DNA of 64,000 nucleotides from Arthrobacter sp. FW306-07-I (GCF_021800405.1 NZ_CP084550.1:186001-250000); one strand, 5' to 3'. Shown: positions 37,348-46,997, numbered from the stretch's first letter. The notes: generated from the sequence alone by a model not told the origin. Made by a program: numbers and translations.

Positions 37348-38223
37348 ATGACACAGACCCTCGAAACACCAGTAACCGGCACGGCCACGACGGCCGGCGC
37401 CCGCGCCCACGCCCGCGAGCAGCACGGCAAGACAGCCGAGAGCATGCGCCACGTGCCGGCAGCGTCCGCCCCGGCCCGCCTTTTGGCCGGAATGCCCGAC
37501 GGCGTGATCCCCACCTGGGCCGAATCCCTCGCCTTTGGCCGCTACACCACCATGGTCCTGGCCCGCGGCACCCGGATCCGCCTCACCGACACTGCCGGCG
37601 ACGCGTGTGTGCACGCCCTTCTGTACCGCGCGGGCAGCCTGCACGAACGGCTGAACATCGCGGACACCGTCAAGGTTCCCTGGCAGGCCTACCCCGGCAC
37701 GGGCCACCCGCTGCTGTCCGACGCCGGCCGTCTGATGGCCACCATCGTCGCGGACTCCTCATCGCGCCACGACACCCTCACCGGCGCCACCACGCTGGCA
37801 GGAAACACAGCCAAGTACGGCGCCGGAGCCGCGCACAGCTCCTCCCCGGCAGCGCGCGAACTGCTCACCCTGGGCGCACTCAAGAACGGCCTCGGCACCA
37901 GGGATGTGGCGCCGTCGCTCTCCTTCTTCAAGGGCATCACCGTGGACCCCGCCGGCAGCATCACCTTCACCGGAAGTGCCGGGCCGGGTGCCGCCGTCGA
38001 ACTCCTGCTCCAGATGGACGCTGTGCTGGTGCTGGCCAACACCGCCCACCCGCTGGACCCCCGCCCGGACTTCGCCGGGACCGCCATCGACATCCTTGCC
38101 TGGCACGCACCGCAGGACCTCGAGGAGCTGGAAGCCGGCTCGCTCACCGGCCCGCTGGCGCCCGAACACCGGCAGGCCCTCCGCAACACCGAACACGACC
38201 TCACCGCAAGGAATGCCCGATGA
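37348..38223 (+). CDS. Urea-carboxylase-associated protein 1 (DUF1989), probable carboxyguanidine deiminase subunit
   Basis: A 291-aa DUF1989 protein. Family segments include the DAGDACVHALLYRAG-like DTAGDACVHALLYRAG and a Cys/His-rich core expected to bind metal, although fewer Cys are present than in its partner. Paired DUF1989 proteins next to such carboxylases have been identified as carboxyguanidine deiminase (CgdA/CgdB), which turns carboxyguanidine into allophanate. It follows the permease by 43 bp and overlaps the next gene by 4 bp. Confidence 0.82.
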   Translation: MTQTLETPVTGTATTAGARAHAREQHGKTAESMRHVPAASAPARLLAGMPDGVIPTWAESLAFGRYTTMVLARGTRIRLTDTAGDACVHALLYRAGSLHERLNIADTVKVPWQAYPGTGHPLLSDAGRLMATIVADSSSRHDTLTGATTLAGNTAKYGAGAAHSSSPAARELLTLGALKNGLGTRDVAPSLSFFKGITVDPAGSITFTGSAGPGAAVELLLQMDAVLVLANTAHPLDPRPDFAGTAIDILAWHAPQDLEELEAGSLTGPLAPEHRQALRNTEHDLTARNAR

Positions 38224-38897
38224 ACACCGCCACTGACACCAAGCCCATCCCGGACGCCGCCGAAACCGCGCTCGCCGCAGGCACCGTGATCCTGGACGAA
38301 TTCGTCGAGGCCCGCGGCCCCTGGTCAGCGGTAGTGGCAGCCGGCGACGTCCTGACCATCGTGGACCTGGAAGGCAACCAGGCGGTGGACTGCCTGCTGT
38401 ACTCAGCAGCCGACACCACTGTGCGTTACTCCGCTCCGGCAACCATCGCCGCCCAGCAGTCGATCGTCCTCACCACCGGCTCAGTCCTCCGGGCCGACAC
38501 CGGCGCACCCCTCATGACCGTGGTGGCAGACGAAGTGGGCGTGCACGACACCGTCGGCGGCGCCTGCTCGCAGGAATCCAACACGCTCCGCTACGGCCAG
38601 CACACCCGCGAACAGCACGCCTGCGTGGAGAACTTCCTGATCGAGGGCTCCCGCTGGGGCCTGGGCAAACGGGACCTGGTGTCCAACATCAACTGGTTCA
38701 TGAACGTCCCGGTGGATCCGGACGGCGCCCTGGGCATTGTGGACGGCCTGTCCGCCCCGGGCAAGCGCGTGGCACTCCGCGCGGAGGTGGACACCCTGGT
38801 GCTCGTCTCCAACTGCCCGCAGATCAACAACCCCTGCAACGGCTTCAACCCCACCCCCGTCCGCATGATCGTCACCCGGCCGAAGGCAGCACGATGA
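38220..38897 (+). CDS. Urea-carboxylase-associated protein 2 (DUF1989), probable carboxyguanidine deiminase subunit
   Basis: A 225-aa DUF1989 protein with metal-site candidates: the Cys in NQAVDCLLYSAAD, GGACSQESNTLRYG, EQHACVENFL, and the C-terminal SNCPQINNPCNGFNPTPVR. The last segment is the family signature. Likely the metal-binding partner of the previous protein. ATGA overlaps on both sides couple it to its neighbours and to the carboxylase. Confidence 0.85.
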   Translation: MNTATDTKPIPDAAETALAAGTVILDEFVEARGPWSAVVAAGDVLTIVDLEGNQAVDCLLYSAADTTVRYSAPATIAAQQSIVLTTGSVLRADTGAPLMTVVADEVGVHDTVGGACSQESNTLRYGQHTREQHACVENFLIEGSRWGLGKRDLVSNINWFMNVPVDPDGALGIVDGLSAPGKRVALRAEVDTLVLVSNCPQINNPCNGFNPTPVRMIVTRPKAAR

Positions 38898-41800
38898 CCA
38901 CATTCCATACCCTGCTGGTCGCAAACCGCGGCGAGATCGCCTGCCGCATCATCGAGTCAGCCAGGAAGCTGGGCCTGCGGACCGTTGCCGTGTTCTCGGA
39001 GGCGGACCGCGGCGCCAAGCACGTCCGGCTCGCCGACGAAGCCGTGCTGCTGGGACCAGCCCCTGCCAAGGAGTCCTACCTCCGGGTGGACGCGCTCCTG
39101 GCCGCGGCCAAGGCAACCGGCGCGGGCGCCATCCACCCCGGCTACGGCTTCCTGTCAGAGGATGCAGCCTTCGCCGAGGCCGTGGAAGCGGCCGGGCTCG
39201 TGTTCGTGGGTCCCACCCCGGAGCAGATGCGCATCTTCGGCACCAAGCACACAGCGCGCGACGCCGCCCGGGCGGCCGGGGTGCCGATGATCGCCGGGTC
39301 CGGGCTGCTTGCGGACGTGGACGCCGCCGTGGCGGCCAGCAAGGAGATCGGCTTCCCGCTGATGCTTAAGGCCACCGGAGGTGGCGGCGGCATCGGCATG
39401 ACCGTCTGCCGTTCCGAGGCCGAGCTGGCCGAAAGCTTCCCCCGCGTTGCCCGGCTGGCCAGCGCAAGCTTCGGCACCGCGGGCGTTTTCGCCGAACGGT
39501 ACGTCGAGAACGCCCGGCACGTGGAGGTCCAGGTCTTTGGTGACGGCGAAGGCCGGGTGGTCAGCCTCGGCGACCGGGACTGCTCGCTGCAGCGCCGCCA
39601 CCAGAAAGTCCTTGAGGAAGCCCCGGCCCCGGACCTCCCGGCGGAGCTGCGGGAAGAACTGCACCGCAGTTCCCGGGCTCTCTGCGCCTCGCTGAACTAC
39701 CGCTCCGCCGGCACGGTCGAGTTCGTCTACGACGCCGCCCGCAAGGAAGCCTCCTTCCTGGAAGTCAACGCCCGGCTCCAGGTGGAACACCCCGTCACCG
39801 AAGCCGTCACCGGCGTGGACCTGGTGGAATGGATGCTCTGCCTGGCGCAGGGCGGGAGCGAAGCACAATCAGTGCTGGAAAACGTTCCGGACGCACTGCC
39901 GGTTTCCGGCCACGCCGTGGAAGCCCGCCTCTACGCCGAAGACCCGGCCCGCGGTTTCCAGCCCAGCGCGGGAACCGTCACCAACGCCGTCTACCCTGCA
40001 GCGGATGAAGCCCGCGTGGACGCCTGGGTGGAAACCGGCACCGAGGTTGCCACCAACTACGACCCCCTCCTGGGCAAGATCATCACCGCCGGCGAAAGCC
40101 GTGCGGACGCCTTTGACCGGCTCGCGTCCGCCCTGGACAACACCCGCATCGACGGCATCGAGACCAACCTTGGCATGCTTCGGGCCGTGAGCGGGATGGA
40201 CGTGGTCCGCAGCGTCCTGCACTCCACCAGCACCCTGGACAACGTGGGGGATCCTGAACCGCGCATCACCGTGGGCCGCCCCGGCCTGCAGACCAGCGTG
40301 CAGGACTGGCCCGGCCGCACCGGGCTGTGGCAGATCGGTGTCCCGCCGAGCGGCCCCATGGACGATCTCTCCTTCCGGCTTGGCAACACCGCCCTCGGCA
40401 ACCAGGAAGGCGCTCCCGGCCTGGAGTTCACCATGACCGGTCCCAGCCTGACCTTCACGCATCAGACCACCGTGTGCGTCACCGGCGCGGAAGTGGTGGT
40501 GACAGTGGACGGAACGGAGGTGCCCGCCTGGACGCCCGTCACGGTCCCCGCCGGAGGAACCCTCGACGCCGGCACGGCCGCCGGAACGGGCCTGCGCGGC
40601 TACATCCTGTTCCAGGGCGGCCTGGACATTCCGCAGTACCTGGGCAGCGCCTCCACCTTCACCCTGGGGCAGTTCGGCGGCCACGCCGGACGCGTCCTTC
40701 GCGCCGGTGACGTGCTCCGCACGGTGAAATCCGGCGTCGAACAAATTCCCGCCGCTGCAGTGCCGCTCGACAGCCGCCCCGCGCTCACCGCCACCTGGGA
40801 ACTGGCCGTTGCTGAGGGCCCGCACGGCGCCCCCGAGTTCTTCCGGAGGGAAGACATCCAAGAGCTCTACGCCGCGGAATACGAGGTCCACTTCAATTCC
40901 GCCCGCACCGGAGTCCGGCTCATCGGACCCAAACCCCGCTGGGCCCGGACCGACGGCGGCGAGGCAGGCCTGCACCCGTCCAACATCCACGACACCGCCT
41001 ACTCCGTGGGCGCCCTGGACTTCACCGGCGACACGCCCATCCTGCTCGGCCCGGACGGCCCCAGCCTCGGCGGCTTCGTCTGCCCGGCCACCGTGGTCAC
41101 CGCCGAGCGTTGGAAGCTGGGCCAGCTCCGCCCGGGGGACAAGGTCCGGTTCGTGCCCATCAAAGCCAGCCAGGCGCCGTCGGCCAAGGACCTGGGACCC
41201 GGACGCCAGCTGGTGCTCCCGGGCGACGCGGACTGGACGTCGGATCCGTCCATGGCCGCCCCCGCACGTTCGTTCCGGGGCGATGGCGACGACGGCGTGC
41301 TGGGCCGGGTTTCCGAAGGTTCCGGCCGTCCCGCCGTTACCTACCGCCGCTCCGGCGATGACAACCTGCTGGTCGAATACGGCGAGATGGTGCTGGACCT
41401 TGGCCTGCGCGCACGCGTCCACGCCCTGCACCAGCAGATCGAGGCGCTCCGCGTCCCCGGCATCGTGGACCTCACCCCGGGCATCCGGTCACTGCAGATC
41501 AAGGTGGACCCGTCCGTCCTGTCCACCACGCGGCTGCTGGACCTGGTCCAGGAAATCGAGGCCGCGCTGCCCGCCAGTTCCGAACTGGTGGTTCCCAGCC
41601 GCACCGTCCGGCTGCCGCTGTCCTGGGATGATCCCGCCACCCGGGAGGCCATCGAGCGCTACATGGCAGGCGTCCGCGACGACGCCCCCTGGTGCCCGTG
41701 GAACATCGAGTTCATCCGCCGGATCAACGGCCTGGACTCCGTCAACGACGTGTTCGACACAGTCTTCAACGCCGAGTACCTGGTGCTGGGCCTGGGCGAC

Positions 41801-42619
41801 GTCTACCTCGGCGCGCCCGTGGCCACCCCGCTGGATCCGCGGCACCGCCTGGTCACCACCAAATACAACCCGGCCCGCACCTGGACGCCGGAGAACGCCG
41901 TGGGCATCGGCGGAGCCTACATGTGCATCTACGGCATGGAAGGCCCCGGCGGCTACCAGTTCGTGGGCCGCACCACGCAGGTCTGGTCCCGCTACGCGGA
42001 TTCGGCCCCGTTCGAGCCGGGATCGCCCTGGCTGCTGCGCTTCTTCGACCGGATCTCCTGGTACCCCGTCAGCCCGGAGGAACTGCTGGACCTACGGGCC
42101 GACATGGCCGCCGGGCGCGGCCGTGGCGTGGAGATCGAGGACGGCACCTTCTCCCTGGCCGAGCATGAGGCATTCCTGGCCGAAAACCGTGCGTCCATCG
42201 ACGCGTTCCGGGAAAAGCAGGGCGCCGCTTTCGCGGTGGAACGGCAGGCCTGGGCCGACGCCGGCGAGTTCGACCGGGCGGAGGCGCTCGCCGCCGTCGT
42301 TTCCCCTGTGGCCGACGACGTGGAGGTGCCCGAGGGCGGCGCACTCGTCTCCGCCCCCTTTGCCGCCAGCGTCTGGAAGGTGGACGTGGCGGAAGGCGAC
42401 CGCGTGGTCAAGGGCCAGCCGCTGGTGTCGCTGGAGGCCATGAAAATGGAAACCGTCCTGGAGGCACCCTCTGACGGAATCGTGCTTCGTGTCCTGCCGG
42501 CCGCCGGATCTCAGGTGGTGTCCGGCGAGGCGGTGGTGGTCCTGGGCGGCAGCGACCTGGTACCCGTTGATGAAGTCCTGGACCTCGGGGCACAGGACCT
42601 GGAGGAGGCGGCAGTATGA
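38894..42619 (+). CDS. uca: Urea/guanidine carboxylase (biotin-dependent)
   Basis: A 1241-aa single-chain biotin enzyme. Order of domains: biotin carboxylase (residues 1-450; ATP-grasp GGGGIGMTVC and EVNARLQVEHPVTEA), KipA/AHS2-like (about 455-770), KipI/AHS1-like (about 810-1040) and a C-terminal biotinyl domain with LEAMKMET, where Lys1184 should carry biotin. It carboxylates urea to allophanate or guanidine to carboxyguanidine. The adjacent DUF1989 pair favours guanidine. Overlaps the genes on both sides by 4 bp. Confidence 0.93.
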   Translation: MTTFHTLLVANRGEIACRIIESARKLGLRTVAVFSEADRGAKHVRLADEAVLLGPAPAKESYLRVDALLAAAKATGAGAIHPGYGFLSEDAAFAEAVEAAGLVFVGPTPEQMRIFGTKHTARDAARAAGVPMIAGSGLLADVDAAVAASKEIGFPLMLKATGGGGGIGMTVCRSEAELAESFPRVARLASASFGTAGVFAERYVENARHVEVQVFGDGEGRVVSLGDRDCSLQRRHQKVLEEAPAPDLPAELREELHRSSRALCASLNYRSAGTVEFVYDAARKEASFLEVNARLQVEHPVTEAVTGVDLVEWMLCLAQGGSEAQSVLENVPDALPVSGHAVEARLYAEDPARGFQPSAGTVTNAVYPAADEARVDAWVETGTEVATNYDPLLGKIITAGESRADAFDRLASALDNTRIDGIETNLGMLRAVSGMDVVRSVLHSTSTLDNVGDPEPRITVGRPGLQTSVQDWPGRTGLWQIGVPPSGPMDDLSFRLGNTALGNQEGAPGLEFTMTGPSLTFTHQTTVCVTGAEVVVTVDGTEVPAWTPVTVPAGGTLDAGTAAGTGLRGYILFQGGLDIPQYLGSASTFTLGQFGGHAGRVLRAGDVLRTVKSGVEQIPAAAVPLDSRPALTATWELAVAEGPHGAPEFFRREDIQELYAAEYEVHFNSARTGVRLIGPKPRWARTDGGEAGLHPSNIHDTAYSVGALDFTGDTPILLGPDGPSLGGFVCPATVVTAERWKLGQLRPGDKVRFVPIKASQAPSAKDLGPGRQLVLPGDADWTSDPSMAAPARSFRGDGDDGVLGRVSEGSGRPAVTYRRSGDDNLLVEYGEMVLDLGLRARVHALHQQIEALRVPGIVDLTPGIRSLQIKVDPSVLSTTRLLDLVQEIEAALPASSELVVPSRTVRLPLSWDDPATREAIERYMAGVRDDAPWCPWNIEFIRRINGLDSVNDVFDTVFNAEYLVLGLGDVYLGAPVATPLDPRHRLVTTKYNPARTWTPENAVGIGGAYMCIYGMEGPGGYQFVGRTTQVWSRYADSAPFEPGSPWLLRFFDRISWYPVSPEELLDLRADMAAGRGRGVEIEDGTFSLAEHEAFLAENRASIDAFREKQGAAFAVERQAWADAGEFDRAEALAAVVSPVADDVEVPEGGALVSAPFAASVWKVDVAEGDRVVKGQPLVSLEAMKMETVLEAPSDGIVLRVLPAAGSQVVSGEAVVVLGGSDLVPVDEVLDLGAQDLEEAAV

Positions 42620-44478
42620 GCACCACAACCACCGGCAGCGCCACCCGCCGCGTCAAGGCAGCACTCGCGGCGATTGAAACGGTGGACCGGCCAGAAATCT
42701 GGATCACGCTGCGCGCCGCCGAGGACCTCCTGGCCGAAGCAGCCGGAATCGATGCGGCTGTAGCCAGCGGCGCGGACCTTCCCCTGGCTGGACTCCTGCT
42801 CGCCGTCAAGAACAACGTTGACGTGGCAGGCATCCGAACCACGGCCGCCTGCCCGGGCTTCGCCTACACGCCGGAGAAGGACGCCGAAGCCGTGGCCCGG
42901 CTCCGCGCAGCCGGTGCCCTGGTCCTGGGTGCCACCAACCTGGACCAGTTCGCCACCGGGCTGGTGGGCACGCGGAGTCCCTACGGTGCGGTCCGGGATT
43001 CCCGCCGCCCCGGCTACATTTCCGGCGGCTCCAGCTCGGGCTCCGCTGTTGCGGTGGCGCTGGGGCTGGCGGACATCGCGATCGGCACGGACACGGCGGG
43101 ATCGGGCCGCGTCCCGGCCGGGCTGCAGGGCATCGTCGGGATCAAGGCCACCCTCAACGTGGTCTCCACAGCCGGGGTGGTGCCGGCCTGCCGGTCCTGG
43201 GACGCCGTCACCATCTTCGCCCGGCACCTGTCCACCGCCGAACTGGCCATGGGCATCATGGCCGGCAATTCACGGGCCTGGCCGGCGGACATCCGGCTCG
43301 CCGCGCCGTCCCGGCCGCGGGTGGCATACCCCGCGGCGCTGCCTGCGCTGCCGCCGGAATGGGCCGCGGAGTTTGACCGGCAGGTTGACCGGCTGCGATC
43401 CTCTGGGGTGGCCGCCGAACCGGTCGAATTCGACGACTTCCTCCAGGCTGCCCGGCTGCTGTACGACGGTGGTCTGGTGGCCGAACGGTACGCCGCGGTG
43501 GGCAGCTTCCTGGAGAACCACGACGGCGGCACGGACGGCCAGGCGGGAATCGATCCGACAGTTCGGGGCATCGTCCGCGCGGCCGGCACAGTGCCCGCCC
43601 ACCGGTACGTCGCTGATACCGGGCGGCTGGAGGAACTCAAGGCCAGGGCCATGGCCCGGCTGGAAGGCTTCGACGCGTTGCTGGTTCCCACCGCGCCGTT
43701 CCATCCCACGCTGGCAGAAGTAGCTGCCGACCCCGTGGGTGTGAACTCGTTGATGGGCACCTACACCAATTTCTGCAACCTGTTCGATCTGTGCGCAGTG
43801 GCCGTTCCCGCCGGGGAGGTGGACGGCGCCCAGTTTGGACTCACGGTAGTGGGCCGCACTTTCGATGACGCCGTGGCTGCCGACATCGCGCGCCGGATCG
43901 AAACCACTCCCGCGCCGCCTGCGCTCTTTGCTAAGGGAGCTACGGTTCCCGGCGCCGTAGGCGGGGCCGGTCCGGAAGGCGGCAGGCCGTCGTCGTCCGC
44001 TCCCTGGCCGTTGGCCGCAGGTGCCCAGGCCGTGCCGCTGGTTGTGGTCGGGGCCCACCGCAAGGACCAGCCACTCGCGCCGCAACTGGAGGAGCTCGGG
44101 GCGTTCTGGGACGGCCCGGTCCGGACGGCGGCGCGCTACCGGATGGTGGCGCTGGACACCGTGCCGGCCAAACCCGGCGTCTACCGGTCCGACGACGGCG
44201 CCGAGTTGGTGGGGGAGCGGTGGCTGGTGTCCCCGGCAGCTTTGGGGACGTTCCTGGCGGGCCTTCCCGAGCCGATGCTGCTGGGGTCCGTGCAGCTGTC
44301 GGATGGGTCCGCCGCCGTCGGGTTCGCCTGTGATGCCGTCGCCGCTGCGGGCGGGGAGGACATCACTGCCTGGGGCGATTGGCTGGCGGACCGGAGCGTG
44401 GAACCGAAGCCGCGTACGGTGTGGCGGAACCTGGGGGAAGCTGCCCTTGCGGGGTTCAGCCGCGGGGAACGGGGATAA
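42616..44478 (+). CDS. atzF: Allophanate hydrolase
   Basis: A 620-aa enzyme that splits allophanate to ammonia and CO2. The N-terminal amidase domain carries the Ser-cisSer-Lys triad: Lys65 in LLAVKNNVDVAG, and the GGSSSGSAVAVALG loop (residues 137-150) and TDTAGSGRVPAG with the nucleophilic Ser. A C-terminal domain (from about residue 475) is the allophanate-hydrolase type needed for full conversion. ATGA overlap with the carboxylase. Its last 23 bp overlap the end of the convergent hydrolase gene. Confidence 0.93.
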   Translation: MSTTTTGSATRRVKAALAAIETVDRPEIWITLRAAEDLLAEAAGIDAAVASGADLPLAGLLLAVKNNVDVAGIRTTAACPGFAYTPEKDAEAVARLRAAGALVLGATNLDQFATGLVGTRSPYGAVRDSRRPGYISGGSSSGSAVAVALGLADIAIGTDTAGSGRVPAGLQGIVGIKATLNVVSTAGVVPACRSWDAVTIFARHLSTAELAMGIMAGNSRAWPADIRLAAPSRPRVAYPAALPALPPEWAAEFDRQVDRLRSSGVAAEPVEFDDFLQAARLLYDGGLVAERYAAVGSFLENHDGGTDGQAGIDPTVRGIVRAAGTVPAHRYVADTGRLEELKARAMARLEGFDALLVPTAPFHPTLAEVAADPVGVNSLMGTYTNFCNLFDLCAVAVPAGEVDGAQFGLTVVGRTFDDAVAADIARRIETTPAPPALFAKGATVPGAVGGAGPEGGRPSSSAPWPLAAGAQAVPLVVVGAHRKDQPLAPQLEELGAFWDGPVRTAARYRMVALDTVPAKPGVYRSDDGAELVGERWLVSPAALGTFLAGLPEPMLLGSVQLSDGSAAVGFACDAVAAAGGEDITAWGDWLADRSVEPKPRTVWRNLGEAALAGFSRGERG

Positions 44479-45388
44479 CGCCGGCCTGGTCCGGGCGGGA
44501 ATCATCGTCCGGGCGGGCCTCCCCGTCCGGACGTTCGTCCTTGAAATACGCTGCGATGGCCTCCACCAGTTCCTTGACCGCTGCAGGGACAGACCCGTGG
44601 AAGCACTTGGGGGAGAGCTGGTAGGTGCTGCCCGGTACGGCCGCGTGGAGCCGTTCGGCAGTCTCCCTGTAATAACTGGGACTCTTCCCGCCGGCCATGA
44701 AGTGGGTGCCCGGCGGCAGCACGCTGAAGTCCCGGGCGTGATCCTTCTCGTCGTAGGCCGCGCGCAGCTCACCCACGCCGCTGGGCATCACCTGGCGGAA
44801 GATTGTGTTCACCTTGGTCCGGGACAGGACCGCCATCAGGCCGGCCAGGACCGGCTCCGGGATCCTGGCCATCGCTGAGCCCGGGCTGGTGGCCTTCTTC
44901 ATGTGGGCCAGGGCGAGTCCCACCCTGCCATCGTTGACGGCGGCCTCGAACGCGTCCAGCCAGCGGGTGTCGACGCTGCCGTCAATATTCACGGCAGCGT
45001 CGTACACGGCCAGCTTGTCCGGGACCAACGGGGTGCCCGTGAACTCCTGGACCGCGTTCATCGCCACCGATCCGCCCAGGCTGTGGCCCAGGACGTTCCG
45101 TGCGCCGGTGGCGGCGAGGACGGTCCGGACATCCTCGATCTCGGTGGCCATGCTGTAGTCAGGCGGCTGTTCGGACGAGTTGCCCCGGCCGCGGCGGTCA
45201 TAGACGTCAACCGCCCAGCCGTCGCCCAGGCCCTTCGCCAGCGCAATCGAGAATGGGCGGTAGATCAGGGCCGTGAGGAATGCGCCGCCAATCAGCAGCA
45301 CACGCTTTTCGCCCGGCGCGTCCTCGGCGCCGTAGCTGTACAAAGCCAGCTTGCCGCCGTCGTGCGTTGGAAGGACCCGTTCTTTCAC
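44456..45388 (-). CDS. Alpha/beta hydrolase
   Basis: A 310-aa soluble hydrolase: LLIGGAFLTALIYRPF (oxyanion region), YDRRGRGNSSEQPPDY, and nucleophile elbow NVLGHSLGGSVAMNAV. It is a paralogue of the protein at 33996-34832. Substrate unknown. The GTG start at 45388 lies exactly 6 nt after TAGGAT, with no Shine-Dalgarno. Its 3' end overlaps atzF tail to tail by 23 bp. Confidence 0.85.
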   Translation of the reverse strand: MKERVLPTHDGGKLALYSYGAEDAPGEKRVLLIGGAFLTALIYRPFSIALAKGLGDGWAVDVYDRRGRGNSSEQPPDYSMATEIEDVRTVLAATGARNVLGHSLGGSVAMNAVQEFTGTPLVPDKLAVYDAAVNIDGSVDTRWLDAFEAAVNDGRVGLALAHMKKATSPGSAMARIPEPVLAGLMAVLSRTKVNTIFRQVMPSGVGELRAAYDEKDHARDFSVLPPGTHFMAGGKSPSYYRETAERLHAAVPGSTYQLSPKCFHGSVPAAVKELVEAIAAYFKDERPDGEARPDDDSRPDQAGVIPVPRG

Positions 45389-45394
45389 CAGCCC

Positions 45395-45400
45395 ATCCTA
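45395..45400 (-). promoter_or_regulatory. -10 element for leaderless hydrolase gene
   Basis: TAGGAT on the minus strand, 6 nt before the GTG at 45388. Confidence 0.6.
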
Positions 45401-45448
45401 GGCAGCAAGCCTGCGCGGCAGCTGGGAACCGGGGTGGCCAATGCCCGG

Positions 45449-45454
45449 TAAACT
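45449..45454 (+). promoter_or_regulatory. -10 element for lysS
   Basis: TAAACT with the lysS GTG 8 nt downstream, giving a leader of 0-2 nt. It lies 50 bp from the divergent hydrolase -10 box, so two leaderless promoters are back to back. Confidence 0.5.
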
Positions 45455-45462
45455 TGATGATT

Positions 45463-46995
45463 GTGACTTCCCAAAACACCCCCGCGCCCAAGAATGCCCC
45501 AGAGCCCGTCGATGCCAGCGAGCAGATGCGGATCCGCATGGAAAAGCGCGCCAAACTTCTTGAGCGCGGCACGGAGGCGTACCCCGTGGGAGTGGAACGC
45601 ACGCACTCGCTTGCCGAGATCCGGGAAAAGTACGCCCACCTCGAGGCGGACGACACGACCGGTGACATCGTGGGTGTCACGGGCCGCGTAGTCTTCGTCC
45701 GCAACACCGGCAAGCTCTGCTTTGCCACCCTTCAGGAAGGCGGCACTGACGGCAAGGGAACGCGCCTCCAGGCGATGCTGAGCCTGGCCAACATCGGCGA
45801 GGAAGCGCTCGCTGACTGGAAGGCCCTGGTTGACCTCGGCGACCACGTGTTCATTAAGGGTGAGGTCATCTCCTCCCGCCGCGGAGAACTGTCCATCATG
45901 GCGGAGTCCTGGTCAATGGCCTCCAAGGCCCTGCGCCCCCTGCCCGTGCTCCACGCGGAACTCAACGAGGAAACCCGCGTCCGCCAGCGCTACGTCGACC
46001 TGATGGTCCGCGACGAGGCCCGTGAAATGGTCTACACGCGTGCCGCCATTACGCGCTCCATCCGCGAAACGCTGTTCCGCCACCGCTACGTGGAGGTGGA
46101 AACGCCCATCCTGCAGCTGGTCCATGGCGGGGCACTGGCGCGGCCGTTCGAGACCCACATGAACGCCTTCGACCAGAAGATGACCCTCCGCATCGCCACC
46201 GAGCTGTACCTCAAGCGCGCAGTGGTGGGCGGCATCGACCGCGTCTATGACATGGGCCGCGTATTCCGCAACGAGGGCGTTGACTCCACCCACAGCCCCG
46301 AGTTCACCACCCTCGAGTGCTACGAGGCCTGGGCCGACCAGTTCGTCATGGCGCAGCGGATCAAGGAGATCATCCTTGACGCCGCCGACGCCGTGGGTGC
46401 CGGCCGCGTCCTGCAGACCGAGGCGGGGGAGATCAACCTCGACGGCGACTGGGCCTGGCTGCCTGTCTACCCCGGACTTTCCGACGCCGTTGGGCAGGAA
46501 ATCACCCCGGACACCCCGGTTGAGGTGCTTCGGGAGCTTGCAGCCAAGCACGAGGTCAAGGTGGACCCCAAGTGGGACGCCGAGAAGCTGGTGGTTGAAC
46601 TCTTCGGTGAAATCGTGGAGCCCACCTTGCTGAACCCCACCTTCGTCTACGACTACCCGCCCTCCGCCCAGCCGCTGGCCCGCCCGCACCGCGAGGACGG
46701 CCGGCTGATCGAGGCCTGGGACCTGATCATCGGCGGCATGGAGCGCGGCACCGCCTTCTCCGAGCTGATCGACCCCGTCATCCAGCGCGAGCGGCTCACG
46801 GAGCAGTCCATGCACGCTGCCGCCGGCGACGTCGAAGCCATGCAGCTTGACGAAGACTTCCTGCGCGCCCTCGAATACGGTGCTCCCCCCATGGGCGGTA
46901 TCGGCTTGGGCATCGACCGGCTGGTGATGCTCTTCACCGGGGCCGGTATCCGCGAAACCATCCTGTTCCCCCTGCTCAAGCCCGAAGGGCACTGA
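45463..46995 (+). CDS. lysS: Lysyl-tRNA synthetase (class II)
   Basis: A 510-aa class II enzyme. The N-terminal OB-fold anticodon-binding domain covers about residues 60-170, then motif 2 (GRVFRNEGVDSTHSPEFTTLE region) and motif 3 (GIGLGIDRLVMLF). It lacks the membrane MprF-like extension of mycobacterial LysX. The start is uncertain between ATG 45457 and GTG 45463; the latter gives the usual MTSQNT N-terminus and suits a near-leaderless transcript. Confidence 0.96.
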   Translation: MTSQNTPAPKNAPEPVDASEQMRIRMEKRAKLLERGTEAYPVGVERTHSLAEIREKYAHLEADDTTGDIVGVTGRVVFVRNTGKLCFATLQEGGTDGKGTRLQAMLSLANIGEEALADWKALVDLGDHVFIKGEVISSRRGELSIMAESWSMASKALRPLPVLHAELNEETRVRQRYVDLMVRDEAREMVYTRAAITRSIRETLFRHRYVEVETPILQLVHGGALARPFETHMNAFDQKMTLRIATELYLKRAVVGGIDRVYDMGRVFRNEGVDSTHSPEFTTLECYEAWADQFVMAQRIKEIILDAADAVGAGRVLQTEAGEINLDGDWAWLPVYPGLSDAVGQEITPDTPVEVLRELAAKHEVKVDPKWDAEKLVVELFGEIVEPTLLNPTFVYDYPPSAQPLARPHREDGRLIEAWDLIIGGMERGTAFSELIDPVIQRERLTEQSMHAAAGDVEAMQLDEDFLRALEYGAPPMGGIGLGIDRLVMLFTGAGIRETILFPLLKPEGH

Positions 46996-46997
46996 CC

